Source: an uncultured Anaerococcus sp.
Lineage (GTDB): Bacteria; Bacillota; Clostridia; Tissierellales; Peptoniphilaceae
Assembly: GCA_900550345.1 (NCBI GenBank)
Contig: URRX01000079.1
Location: 1 to 6,897, forward strand
Length of the DNA: 6,897 bases
Direction: 5' to 3'
Shown: positions 1 through 6,137 of the stretch, in pieces
Layout of the letters: each line of letters opens with the position of its first letter
How positions within the stretch are numbered: position 1 is the stretch's first letter
The notes under the pieces: generated by a model
What the model was told of the DNA's origin: nothing
The model's input: the letters and a program-made list of their open reading frames with translations, nothing else
The model's database searches: none
Program-made: the position numbers and the translations under genes

Positions 1-120
1 ATTCCACTATTGTTTATAAATGATAAGCTTTGTTTAATAGTAGGTAAAAGACGTAGTGAGGATTTTTTAATTAGTGAAAATGATAAAAAGATTTTAGTGG
101 TAAGTGTGGAGGAGATATGA
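1..120 (+). CDS. tilS: tRNA(Ile)-lysidine synthase, C-terminal end (partial)
   Basis: Frame 1 is open from the window edge and gives 39 residues before TGA at 118-120; the 5' part lies outside the window. The peptide starts IPLLFINDKLCLIVGKRRSE and ends in a short basic/hydrophobic strand. This resembles the end of the TilS C-terminal domain, where a pattern like 'IPLIF...VVG.R.SE.' precedes the stop. TilS uses ATP to attach lysine to C34 of the tRNA-Ile anticodon loop, so that the tRNA reads AUA; it acts in the cytoplasm. The catalytic N-terminal PP-loop cannot be seen here. The call is supported by the next gene, because tilS followed directly by hpt is a classic Firmicute pair. The stop overlaps the hpt start as ATGA, which suggests translational coupling. 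Confidence 0.85.
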   Translation: MPLLFINDKLCLIVGKRRSEDFLISENDKKILVVSVEEI

Positions 121-668
121 AAACAGATTTAGAAGAAGTAATAGACCAAGTGCTAATTGATGAGGATAGTTTAAATAAAAGAATTAAAAAACTTGCAAAT
201 CAAGTAAATGAATATTATGAAGATAAAAACGAATTGGTACTTGTAGGAATTTTAAAAGGATCAATTATGTTTATGGCTCAACTTGCCAAAAGTATTAAAA
301 TAAATTGTACCTTAGAATTTATGGATGTATCATCATATGATGATGGCACAGAATCTTCAGGAAATGTAAAAATAATAAAAGATTTAGATACTGATATTTC
401 AGGAAAAGAAGTCTTAATAGTAGAAGATATAATAGATACTGGAAGAACTCTTGATGCCTTAAGACATTCACTAATAAAAAGGGGAGCAAATTCTGTAAAA
501 ATTATCACCTTATTAGATAAACCTGAAAGAAGGGTTATAGAAATAAAACCTGATTGGACAGGCTTTAAAATTCCAAACGAATTTGTCGTAGGATATGGCC
601 TCGATTACCAACAAAAATATAGAAATTTACCATTTATAGGTGTTTTGAAAAGAGAAGTTTACGAGTAA
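117..668 (+). CDS. hpt: hypoxanthine phosphoribosyltransferase
   Basis: This 183-residue protein has the usual family length (about 180). It converts hypoxanthine (and normally guanine) plus PRPP to IMP/GMP in cytoplasmic purine salvage. Visible motifs are LKGS at residues 47-50 (the pyrophosphate-binding loop), the flexible loop SSYDDGTESSG at 72-82, the PRPP-binding signature VEDIIDTGRTL at 102-112, and the base-binding C-terminal segment VVGYGLDYQQKYRNLPFIGV at 157-176. All key acidic residues of the PRPP loop are present. The ATG at 117 overlaps the tilS stop (ATGA). It has a strong GGAGGAG ribosome site at 108-114, and the next in-frame Met is at residue 52, so the start is secure. An intrinsic terminator follows. 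In many Firmicutes ftsH comes next; here it does not. Confidence 0.96.
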   Translation: MKTDLEEVIDQVLIDEDSLNKRIKKLANQVNEYYEDKNELVLVGILKGSIMFMAQLAKSIKINCTLEFMDVSSYDDGTESSGNVKIIKDLDTDISGKEVLIVEDIIDTGRTLDALRHSLIKRGANSVKIITLLDKPERRVIEIKPDWTGFKIPNEFVVGYGLDYQQKYRNLPFIGVLKREVYE

Positions 669-706
669 AATAATAGTAGAAAAATTTTAAAATCTTATTA
701 AAATTT

Positions 707-743
707 GGCTTTGTTTCATTTTTTGAAAAAAGCCTTATTTTTT
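707..743 (+). terminator. Rho-independent terminator after hpt
   Basis: GGCTTT (707-712) pairs with AAAGCC (729-734). Further T-A pairs extend the stem past a one-base bulge around a short loop, and TTATTTTTT follows at 735-743. It lies 39 bases after the hpt stop, so it probably ends the tilS-hpt transcript. The stem has few G-C pairs, so some readthrough into the membrane-protein gene is possible. Confidence 0.75.
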
Positions 744-770
744 AAGTTAAAATAAAAAATAGGAGGAAAT

Positions 771-1265
771 ATGAATAATCAATTTGACAAATTCATTATA
801 TTAATTTATTTAGGACTTATAGCATGGCTTGGATATAGACTTTTTAAAAGTAATAAATCCAAGAAGAATTTAGAGGGTCAAATAAAAAGTTTTGGTAAAA
901 AAACAACTACAATGGAATATATTTTATTTGGACTTTTAATTTTGACTGGTGCAGTTAATTTATATCAAGGTATAAATACAAAAAATCAAACAGCATTAAT
1001 TACAGCATCTGTAATGATAGTTATGGGTTTTGTATTTTTCTTAAATACTAAAACCAAAATTTATATCGCAGAAAATGGAATTTTATTAAATGATTCATTT
1101 TTCACATATAAACAATTAAAAAGATGGGGCTTTGACAAAGAACGTGGTAATCTAGTTATTTTAACCAAGAAAGACCACCAAGAAAGTCAAGAATCAACCC
1201 AAGTTAAAAAAGAAGATATAAATGAAATAAATAGCTTAATCAGAAAATACAAATTAGGCAAGTAA
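771..1265 (+). CDS. small membrane protein, three predicted TM helices, unknown function
   Basis: I do not recognise this 164-residue protein with certainty. Hydrophobic segments lie at about residues 8-25, 48-67 and 74-92. Basic stretches follow TM1 (KSNKSKK, 26-32) and TM3. By the positive-inside rule the N-terminus should be outside, and the C-terminal 70 residues should be cytoplasmic. That tail begins with IYIAENGILLNDSFFTYKQL (98-117), followed by a Trp in KRWGF and a strand LVILTKK. It looks like the beta-strand part of a bacterial PH-like domain, or the end of DUF5673-type proteins, and it finishes in a charged helix (KKEDINEINSLIRKYK). That assignment is tentative. The start has an AGGAGG ribosome site at 761-766. 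The gene sits between the hpt terminator and the coaX promoter, so it is probably its own unit or is reached by readthrough. No terminator is visible after it. Confidence 0.8.
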   Translation: MNNQFDKFIILIYLGLIAWLGYRLFKSNKSKKNLEGQIKSFGKKTTTMEYILFGLLILTGAVNLYQGINTKNQTALITASVMIVMGFVFFLNTKTKIYIAENGILLNDSFFTYKQLKRWGFDKERGNLVILTKKDHQESQESTQVKKEDINEINSLIRKYKLGK

Positions 1266-1267
1266 GC

Positions 1268-1296
1268 TTGAAATAATCAGCAAGATGATGTATCAT
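1268..1296 (+). promoter_or_regulatory. probable sigma-A promoter for the coaX-dusB-greA-lysS operon
   Basis: TTGAAA (1268-1273) and TATCAT (1291-1296) are separated by exactly 17 bases. Each differs from the TTGACA/TATAAT consensus at one position. The predicted transcript start is near 1303, leaving a leader of about 35 bases, too short for a riboswitch or T-box. In such AT-rich DNA chance matches are common, but the optimal spacing and the position just after the preceding stop favour a real promoter. Confidence 0.5.
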
Positions 1297-1337
1297 AAAA
1301 TAGTTAATGTTTAGATTATAAAAATTTAGGAGAAAGT

Positions 1338-2129
1338 ATGCTACTAGTAGTAGATGTCGGCAATACAAATACAGTAATTGGCGTTTACAATAAAAAGAAA
1401 TTAAAAACAAAATTTAGGATTACAACAAATCAAGTTGTAACAAGCGATGAATTAGTACAAATCTTATATAACATTCTTGCAATTCACAAAATTGATAAGG
1501 ATAATATAGAAGATACAATAATATCATCGGTTGCACCAGATGTTCTATATTCTTGGCAATCTGCAAATAGAAAATTTTTTGGTAGAGAAGCAATGATAGT
1601 AGGAATTGGAACAAAAACAGGAATTGATATAAAATATGACAATCCTAGAGAAGTTGGTGCTGATAGGATAGTAGATGCTGTTGCAGCTTATGAAATGTAT
1701 GGTGGACCTACAATAGTAGTAGATCTTGGAACTGCATCAACTTTTGATGTAGTAAATAAAAAAGGCCAATATTTGGGAGGATCAATTGCACCAGGACTTA
1801 AAACAAGTTTGGATGCTTTGATAAATAGAACAGCTCAACTACCAAGAATCGAACTTCATGATCCCAAAACAGCTATAGCAAAAAGTACGACCGAAGCAAT
1901 AAATGCTGGTATGATTTTTGGATATATTGGTTTAATAGATGGAATAATCGAACAACTTATTAAAGAAATTATAAAAAAAGATAAGATATCAAAAGATGAA
2001 ATAAAAATAGTTTCAACAGGAGGCTATTCAGAGCTTTTGGCAAAAGAATCAAGATATATTGAAATAGTAGAAAATGATCTTACATTAGAAGGTTTAAGAT
2101 TAATATATGAGAGAACAATTAAAAAATAA
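1338..2129 (+). CDS. coaX: type III pantothenate kinase
   Basis: CoaX phosphorylates pantothenate, the first step of CoA biosynthesis, in the cytoplasm. The 263-residue length fits the family (about 250-260). ASKHA-fold signatures are visible: DVGNTN at residues 6-11 (the phosphate-binding P-loop), GADRIVDAVAAY at 107-118 (containing the catalytic-type Asp109), VVDLGTASTFDVV at 127-139 (containing the Asp that coordinates the monovalent cation), GGSIAPG at 147-153, and STGG at 226-229 near the C-terminus. No key residue is missing. Type III enzymes are known to need K+ or NH4+ and to escape CoA feedback inhibition. The ribosome site AGGAGA at 1328-1333 lies 4 bases before the ATG. The 3' end overlaps dusB by 23 bases, and the gene appears to be first in the operon. 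Confidence 0.96.
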   Translation: MLLVVDVGNTNTVIGVYNKKKLKTKFRITTNQVVTSDELVQILYNILAIHKIDKDNIEDTIISSVAPDVLYSWQSANRKFFGREAMIVGIGTKTGIDIKYDNPREVGADRIVDAVAAYEMYGGPTIVVDLGTASTFDVVNKKGQYLGGSIAPGLKTSLDALINRTAQLPRIELHDPKTAIAKSTTEAINAGMIFGYIGLIDGIIEQLIKEIIKKDKISKDEIKIVSTGGYSELLAKESRYIEIVENDLTLEGLRLIYERTIKK

Positions 2130-3072
2130 ACAAATAATGCTAGCTCCCTTAGCGGGAGTTTCAGATGTTGGTTTTAGGTTGATCTCAGAAAAATATGGAG
2201 CAGACAAAACATTTACCGAAATGGTATCTGTAAATGCCCTATATTATGATAACAAGAAGACTGAAGATCTTCTTTTTATTTCAGAAAATGAAAAAAATTG
2301 TAACATACAATTATTTGGATCAAAACCTGAAGTAATCGAAAAGGTAATTAAAGATAAAATAAATTATATAGAAAAATCCAAAGAAATTTCCTTTAATATG
2401 GGTTGCCCTGTGGCAAAAATCACAAAAAATGGTGAAGGAAGTCAACTTATGGCAAATCCCAAATTAGTTGAGGAAATTTGTAAAACTTTGAGAAAATCAA
2501 CTGATAAAAAATTAAATATAAAATTTAGGCTAGGAATTGATGATAAACATATAAATTACCTAGACATAGGAAAAATTGCCCAAGATACTGGAATTGATTA
2601 TGTAATTTTGCACGCAAGAACAAAAGAGCAAATGTATTCTGGAAATGCAAATTGGGATCATATAAAAAAATTAAAAGAAAATTTACAAATTCCAGTTATA
2701 GCTAATGGAGATATTTTTTCAGTAGAAGATTTTATTAAAGTAATGGATTTAACAAAAGCTGATGGAGTAATGCTTGCAAGAGGAGCTATGGGGAATCCTT
2801 TTTTATTCAAAGAAATAAAAGATTATATAAAAACAGGAAATTACAAAGAACCAAGCCCTATAGAAATTATTGATCAACTTATAGACCAATACAAATTGGA
2901 ATTAAAATATAAAGAAGAAAAATTAGTAGTAACGCAAATGAGAAAACACCTATCATGGTATATAAAAGGACTTGAAAATTCTAGTAAAATACGTGATTTG
3001 GTTAATAAATTAAAAACAATAGATGAAGTGATGGATGAGCTTGAAAATTATAAATCCACACTGAAAGGATGA
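2107..3072 (+). CDS. dusB: tRNA-dihydrouridine synthase (DusB-type)
   Basis: This FMN- and NADPH-dependent enzyme reduces specific uridines in the tRNA D-loop. The 321-residue length is normal. It has an N-terminal TIM barrel (about 1-240) and a C-terminal helical RNA-binding domain. Seen motifs: LAPLAGVSD (12-20, FMN phosphate region), TEM (37-39), NMGCP (97-101) with catalytic Cys100, IKFRLG (138-143), HART (169-172), ANGDI (199-203), ARGAMGNPF (224-232) and the Dus C-terminal signature MRKHLSWYIKG (278-288). The ATG at 2107 is preferred because LKNKQIMLAPLAG matches the usual N-terminal layout; starting at the next ATG (2137) would remove that strand. The 2107 start lies inside coaX and has only a distant AGAAGG (2087-2092), so coupling to coaX translation is likely. 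Order with greA and lysS is typical of Clostridia-like genomes. The symbol dusB rather than another dus paralogue rests on context and the C-terminal signature. Confidence 0.94.
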   Translation: MREQLKNKQIMLAPLAGVSDVGFRLISEKYGADKTFTEMVSVNALYYDNKKTEDLLFISENEKNCNIQLFGSKPEVIEKVIKDKINYIEKSKEISFNMGCPVAKITKNGEGSQLMANPKLVEEICKTLRKSTDKKLNIKFRLGIDDKHINYLDIGKIAQDTGIDYVILHARTKEQMYSGNANWDHIKKLKENLQIPVIANGDIFSVEDFIKVMDLTKADGVMLARGAMGNPFLFKEIKDYIKTGNYKEPSPIEIIDQLIDQYKLELKYKEEKLVVTQMRKHLSWYIKGLENSSKIRDLVNKLKTIDEVMDELENYKSTLKG

Positions 3073-3076
3073 GAAA

Positions 3077-3550
3077 ATGACAGAACAAAAAGAAGTAATT
3101 CTATCAAAAGAATATTTACAAAAACTACAAGACGAATTAGAATATTTAAAAACAAAAAGAAGACCAGAAATTGCTGAAAAGATTAAAGAAGCAAGATCAT
3201 TTGGAGACCTTTCTGAAAATGCTGATTATGATGAAGCAAAAAATGAACAAGGTGAAGTAGAATCTAGAATTGCAAAAGTTGAAGATATGATTAGACATGC
3301 CAAAACTTTTGAAGATTCTACAAATAAGGATGAAGTTAGTGTAGGAAGTAAAGTTTTAATTCACGATGAAGAATTTGATGAAGATTTTGAATATAAAATA
3401 GTAGGAACTGCAGAATCAAATCCACTTGATGGATTTATTTCAAATGAATCACCAGTTGGAGAAGCCTTGATTGGAAAGAAAAAAGGGGATAAAGTAGAAG
3501 TAGCTACACCAAACGGAAAGTGCTATTACACAATTAAAGAAATAAGATAG
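3077..3550 (+). CDS. greA: transcription elongation factor GreA
   Basis: GreA enters the RNA polymerase secondary channel and stimulates cleavage of backtracked transcripts. The 157-residue length is standard. The N-terminal half (about 10-78) is the antiparallel coiled coil. Its tip carries GDLSENADY at residues 43-51, where Asp44 and Glu47 correspond to the acidic pair that helps position catalytic Mg2+. The C-terminal FKBP-like domain spans about 85-157 and includes ISNESPVGEALIGKKKGD (121-138), the usual polymerase-binding region. Both halves are intact. The ATG lies 4 bases after the dusB stop. Its ribosome site AAAGGA (3064-3069) sits inside the end of dusB, so the two genes are cotranscribed and probably coupled. 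Confidence 0.97.
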   Translation: MTEQKEVILSKEYLQKLQDELEYLKTKRRPEIAEKIKEARSFGDLSENADYDEAKNEQGEVESRIAKVEDMIRHAKTFEDSTNKDEVSVGSKVLIHDEEFDEDFEYKIVGTAESNPLDGFISNESPVGEALIGKKKGDKVEVATPNGKCYYTIKEIR

Positions 3551-3561
3551 GAGTGAATATG
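3548..3561 (+). promoter_or_regulatory. ribosome binding site and start choice for lysS
   Basis: TAGGAG at 3548-3553 is both the greA stop codon (TAG, 3548-3550) and the Shine-Dalgarno sequence for lysS. An in-frame GTG at 3553 overlaps this site and cannot be served by it. The ATG at 3559 lies 5 bases after AGGAG and is therefore the likely start. Confidence 0.8.
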
Positions 3562-5457
3562 GCAAATAAAAATCAAGACCTAAATGAAATGCTTCAAATT
3601 AGAAGAGAAAAGCTAGAAAAATTAAAAGCTGATGGTAAAAATCCTCACGCAATTGTAAATTTTAGAAATAGAACCCTATCAAAAGAAATTAAGGATAATT
3701 TTGAAGAATTTGAAGGAAAAGTTGTAAGAGTAGCTGGTAGAATTATGGCAAGACGTGGCCATGGTAATATGAGCTTTATGGATGTGCAAGATTCACTTGG
3801 ACAAATTCAAGTTGTAAATCGTAAAAATGTTATGGGAGATAATTTCAAAGAAACAAAAGGCTATGACATTGGAGATTTGATTGGAATTGAAGGTAAAGTT
3901 TTTAAAACTAACCAAGGCGAAGTTTCTATCGAAACAGAACATGCAGACTTATTGACTAAATCTTTACAAATTTTACCAGAAAAATGGCATGGATTAAAAG
4001 ATCCTGATATTAGATATAGACAAAGATATGTAGATTTAATAGTAAATCCAGAAGTAAAAGATGTATTTGTTCTAAGAAGTAAAATAATTTCAGAAATCAG
4101 AAGATTTTTAGAAAATAGAGGTTTCTTGGAAGTAGAAACACCAATTTTAAATACAATAGCCGGTGGAGCAACTGCAAGACCATTTATAACTCATCACAAT
4201 AGTTTAGATATTGGAATGTATTTAAGAATTGCATCAGAGCTTTATCTAAAAAGATTGATAGTTGGTGGATTCGATAAAGTTTATGAAATAGGCAGAATGT
4301 TTAGAAACGAAGGAATGGATGCTACTCATAACCCAGAATTTACAACTATGGAATTATACCAAGCTTATGGTGATTTTGAAGATATGATGGAAATCACAGA
4401 AACTATGGTAGAAGATGTAGCTAATAAAGTAAAGGGAACTACAGTTGTAGAATTTGACGGAAATGAAATAGAACTCAAGGCTCCTTGGAGAAGAGTTTCT
4501 ATGATTGATGCTGTAAAAGAATATTCTGGAGTAGATTTTAATGAAATAACAGAATATGAAGATGCAGTTAAAATTGCAAAAGAAAAAAATGTAGAAGTTA
4601 AAGGAACAAGAGGCGAAATCATTGCAGAATTTTTTGATGAATTTGTTGAAGAAAAACTTATCCAACCTACATTTGTTATAGATTATCCAGTAGAAATTTC
4701 TCCACTTGCAAAAAGAAAAAATGATGATCCAAGTCTAACATATAGATTTGAGGCTTTTGTTAATGGTTCAGAAATTGCCAATGCCTTTTCAGAATTAAAT
4801 GATGCTGTTGATCAAAAAGAAAGATTTTTAGATCAAGTAGCAAAAAGAGAAGCAGGTGATGATGAAGCCCAAATGATGGATTATGATTTTGTAAATGCTC
4901 TTGAAGTTGGTATGCCTCCAACAGGTGGACTAGGAATTGGAATTGATAGGTTAATTATGATTCTTACTGGTCAACATTCAATTAGAGATGTATTACTTTT
5001 CCCAACAATGAAGCCAATTGGTGAAGAGAAAAAAGCAATAGAGAAAAATCAACATTCAATTGAAGAAGCAGCAGAAGATATTGATTTTACTAATGTTGTT
5101 GTAGAAGATTTATTTGAAGACCAAGTAGATTTTGAAACATTTTCAAAATCAGATTTTAGGGCTGTAAAAGTTTTGGATTGTAAAGAAGTTCCAAAATCTA
5201 AAAAATTATTAGAATTCACTCTTGATGATGGAAGTGGAGAAAATAGAACTATTTTATCAGGTATAAAAGCTTACTATAGTCCTGAAGAATTAGTTGGAAA
5301 AACACTTCTAGCAATTACTAACCTTCCTCCAAGAAAAATGATGGGCGTAGATTCATGTGGAATGATTTTATCAGCAATTCATGAAAAAGATGGAGAAGAA
5401 AAACTAAACCTAATAATATTGAAAAACAATATACCAGCAGGTGCAAAAATTTATTAA
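3559..5457 (+). CDS. lysS: lysyl-tRNA synthetase (class II) with extra C-terminal tRNA-binding domain
   Basis: LysRS charges tRNA-Lys with lysine using ATP. From the ATG at 3559 it has 632 residues, well above the usual bacterial length of about 490-510. Residues about 1-486 form a complete class II enzyme: N-terminal helix, OB-fold anticodon domain (about 55-140, with VRVAGRIMARRGHGNMSFMD), motif 1 around RFLENRGFLEVETPIL (182-197), motif 2 FRNEGMDATHNPEFT (248-262, a LysRS hallmark) and motif 3 GLGIGIDRLIMIL (457-469), ending in DVLLFPTMKP (477-486). An acidic linker of about 36 residues follows. Residues about 523-632 then resemble the Trbp111/EMAP-II-type tRNA-binding tail of MetRS. The reading frame is continuous, so this is a fusion and not a neighbouring gene. 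The gene is last in its operon and is followed by a strong terminator. LysRS identity is near certain; the tail assignment is strong from motifs but was not searched. Confidence 0.97.
   Translation: MANKNQDLNEMLQIRREKLEKLKADGKNPHAIVNFRNRTLSKEIKDNFEEFEGKVVRVAGRIMARRGHGNMSFMDVQDSLGQIQVVNRKNVMGDNFKETKGYDIGDLIGIEGKVFKTNQGEVSIETEHADLLTKSLQILPEKWHGLKDPDIRYRQRYVDLIVNPEVKDVFVLRSKIISEIRRFLENRGFLEVETPILNTIAGGATARPFITHHNSLDIGMYLRIASELYLKRLIVGGFDKVYEIGRMFRNEGMDATHNPEFTTMELYQAYGDFEDMMEITETMVEDVANKVKGTTVVEFDGNEIELKAPWRRVSMIDAVKEYSGVDFNEITEYEDAVKIAKEKNVEVKGTRGEIIAEFFDEFVEEKLIQPTFVIDYPVEISPLAKRKNDDPSLTYRFEAFVNGSEIANAFSELNDAVDQKERFLDQVAKREAGDDEAQMMDYDFVNALEVGMPPTGGLGIGIDRLIMILTGQHSIRDVLLFPTMKPIGEEKKAIEKNQHSIEEAAEDIDFTNVVVEDLFEDQVDFETFSKSDFRAVKVLDCKEVPKSKKLLEFTLDDGSGENRTILSGIKAYYSPEELVGKTLLAITNLPPRKMMGVDSCGMILSAIHEKDGEEKLNLIILKNNIPAGAKIY
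5125..5454 (+). other. Trbp111/EMAP-II-like tRNA-binding domain within lysS
   Basis: This segment encodes residues 523-632 of the lysS product. It opens VDFETFSKSDFRAVKVLDC, which fits the 'F.K.DLRVGKV' start of the MetRS C-terminal OB-fold. It continues with VPKSKKLLEFTLDDG, RTILSGI, YSPEELVGKTLLAITNLPPR, KMMGVDSCGMILSA and a closing NNIPAGAKI. The order and spacing match the tRNA_bind fold found at the end of many bacterial MetRS proteins, in free Trbp111/CsaA and in eukaryotic EMAP-II. In those proteins the domain binds tRNA in a structure-directed rather than sequence-specific way and often dimerises. Its likely role here, which is inferred, is to raise LysRS affinity for tRNA. Confidence 0.85.
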
Positions 5458-5465
5458 TAAATTAT

Positions 5466-5494
5466 AAAAAGGTTGATTAATATCAGCCTTTTTT
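5466..5494 (+). terminator. Rho-independent terminator after lysS
   Basis: AAAAAGGTTGAT (5466-5477) pairs with ATCAGCCTTTTT (5482-5493), with one G-U wobble, around a four-base TAAT loop. The U-run ends at 5494. The hairpin starts 9 bases after the lysS stop and closes the coaX-dusB-greA-lysS operon. Confidence 0.88.
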
Positions 5495-5513
5495 ATTTGG
5501 AAAAAAATATTTA

Positions 5514-5522
5514 TGATATAAT
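5514..5522 (+). promoter_or_regulatory. extended -10 promoter for the ClbS-like/HAD gene pair
   Basis: TGATATAAT at 5514-5522 is a perfect TATAAT with the TGn extension. The -35 region is poor: TATTTG lies at 17-base spacing, and TTGGAA is too close at 14 bases. That is tolerated in extended -10 promoters. The position just after the lysS terminator and about 60 bases before the next start supports it. Transcription would begin near 5529. Confidence 0.65.
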
Positions 5523-5583
5523 GAATTTTATAGTAGCCTAAAAAATTTCTCAAACAATTAAAAATAAAAATATTGGAGATATA

Positions 5584-6105
5584 ATGAGAACTTATAAAAA
5601 CAAGGAAGAATTAAAGTCTGAAATAAATAAAAAATTTGACAAATATATTTCAGAATTTGATGATATACCAGAGAAATTAAAAGATAAAAAAATTGAAGAA
5701 GTTGATAGAACTCCAGCAGAAAACCTTGCTTATCAAGTCGGTTGGACAAATTTAATAATAAAATGGGAAGAAGATGAGAAAAAAGGTCTAGAAGTAAAAA
5801 CACCATCGGAAAAATTTAAATGGAATCAGTTAGGGGATTTGTATCAATGGTTTACAGATAGCTATGCTCACTTATCATTAGAAGAATTAAAAGATAATTT
5901 AAGAAAAAATATAGAATCAATTAATAAGATGATTGATTCATTAAGTGATGATGAATTGTTTAAACCACATATGAGAAAATGGGCTGATGATGCAACAAAA
6001 ACTGCTGTTTGGGAAGTATATAAATTTATTCATATAAATACAGTAGCACCATTTGGAACTTTTAGAACAAAAATTAGAAAGTGGAAAAAATTTGTCTTAA
6101 ATTAA
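5584..6105 (+). CDS. ClbS/DfsB family (DUF1706-like) four-helix protein
   Basis: This 173-residue soluble, mostly helical protein has the layout I associate with the ClbS/DfsB (DUF1706) family. It opens with TYKNKEELKSEI, then a helix with LAYQVGWTNLIIKWEEDEK (48-66). A segment FKWNQLGDLYQWF (78-90) is followed by a helix ending MIDSLSDDELF (116-126), and the C-terminus is FGTFRTKIRKWKK (157-169). The founding member ClbS protects colibactin producers by modifying the toxin, but most relatives have no known function, so no activity should be assumed here. The fold is related to DinB-type bundles. Only three His (96, 129, 150) are present, with no HxxxH pair, so a DinB-style metal triad is not evident. 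The ribosome site GGAG at 5575-5578 lies 5 bases before the ATG. The next gene follows after 32 bases with no terminator between them. Confidence 0.8.
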   Translation: MRTYKNKEELKSEINKKFDKYISEFDDIPEKLKDKKIEEVDRTPAENLAYQVGWTNLIIKWEEDEKKGLEVKTPSEKFKWNQLGDLYQWFTDSYAHLSLEELKDNLRKNIESINKMIDSLSDDELFKPHMRKWADDATKTAVWEVYKFIHINTVAPFGTFRTKIRKWKKFVLN

Positions 6106-6137
6106 TAGACATTTTTAAAAAATAGAAAGGATAATAT

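Noticed and set aside
278..508. Minus-strand 76-codon frame inside hpt
   Set aside because: It is antisense to the conserved PRPP-binding region and has no recognisable features.
723..753. Possible promoter TTGAAA...TAAAAT for the membrane-protein gene
   Set aside because: Spacing is 19 bases, the -35 lies inside the hpt terminator hairpin, and similar matches arise by chance in such AT-rich DNA.
1266..1337. Riboswitch or T-box leader before coaX
   Set aside because: The leader after the likely promoter is only about 35 bases, with no T-box motif, stem-loop or terminator.
1420..1614. Minus-strand 64-codon frame inside coaX
   Set aside because: It is Leu-rich and antisense to a conserved kinase gene, with no sign of coding.
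4354..4665. Minus-strand open frames of 103 and 85 codons opposite lysS
   Set aside because: They lie wholly antisense to the conserved LysRS catalytic region. The 103-codon frame reads as low-complexity Phe/Ile/Ser/Asn, an artefact of AT-rich coding DNA, and neither shows a recognisable domain.
5458..5583. Small RNA or attenuator between lysS and the ClbS-like gene
   Set aside because: The only hairpin is the lysS terminator. The rest is an unstructured AT-rich leader with a promoter and a ribosome site.
5558..5806. Minus-strand 82-codon hydrophobic frame opposite the ClbS-like gene
   Set aside because: It is Leu/Phe-rich because it is antisense to Lys/Glu-rich codons, and it overlaps the promoter-proximal leader and start of a well-supported gene.
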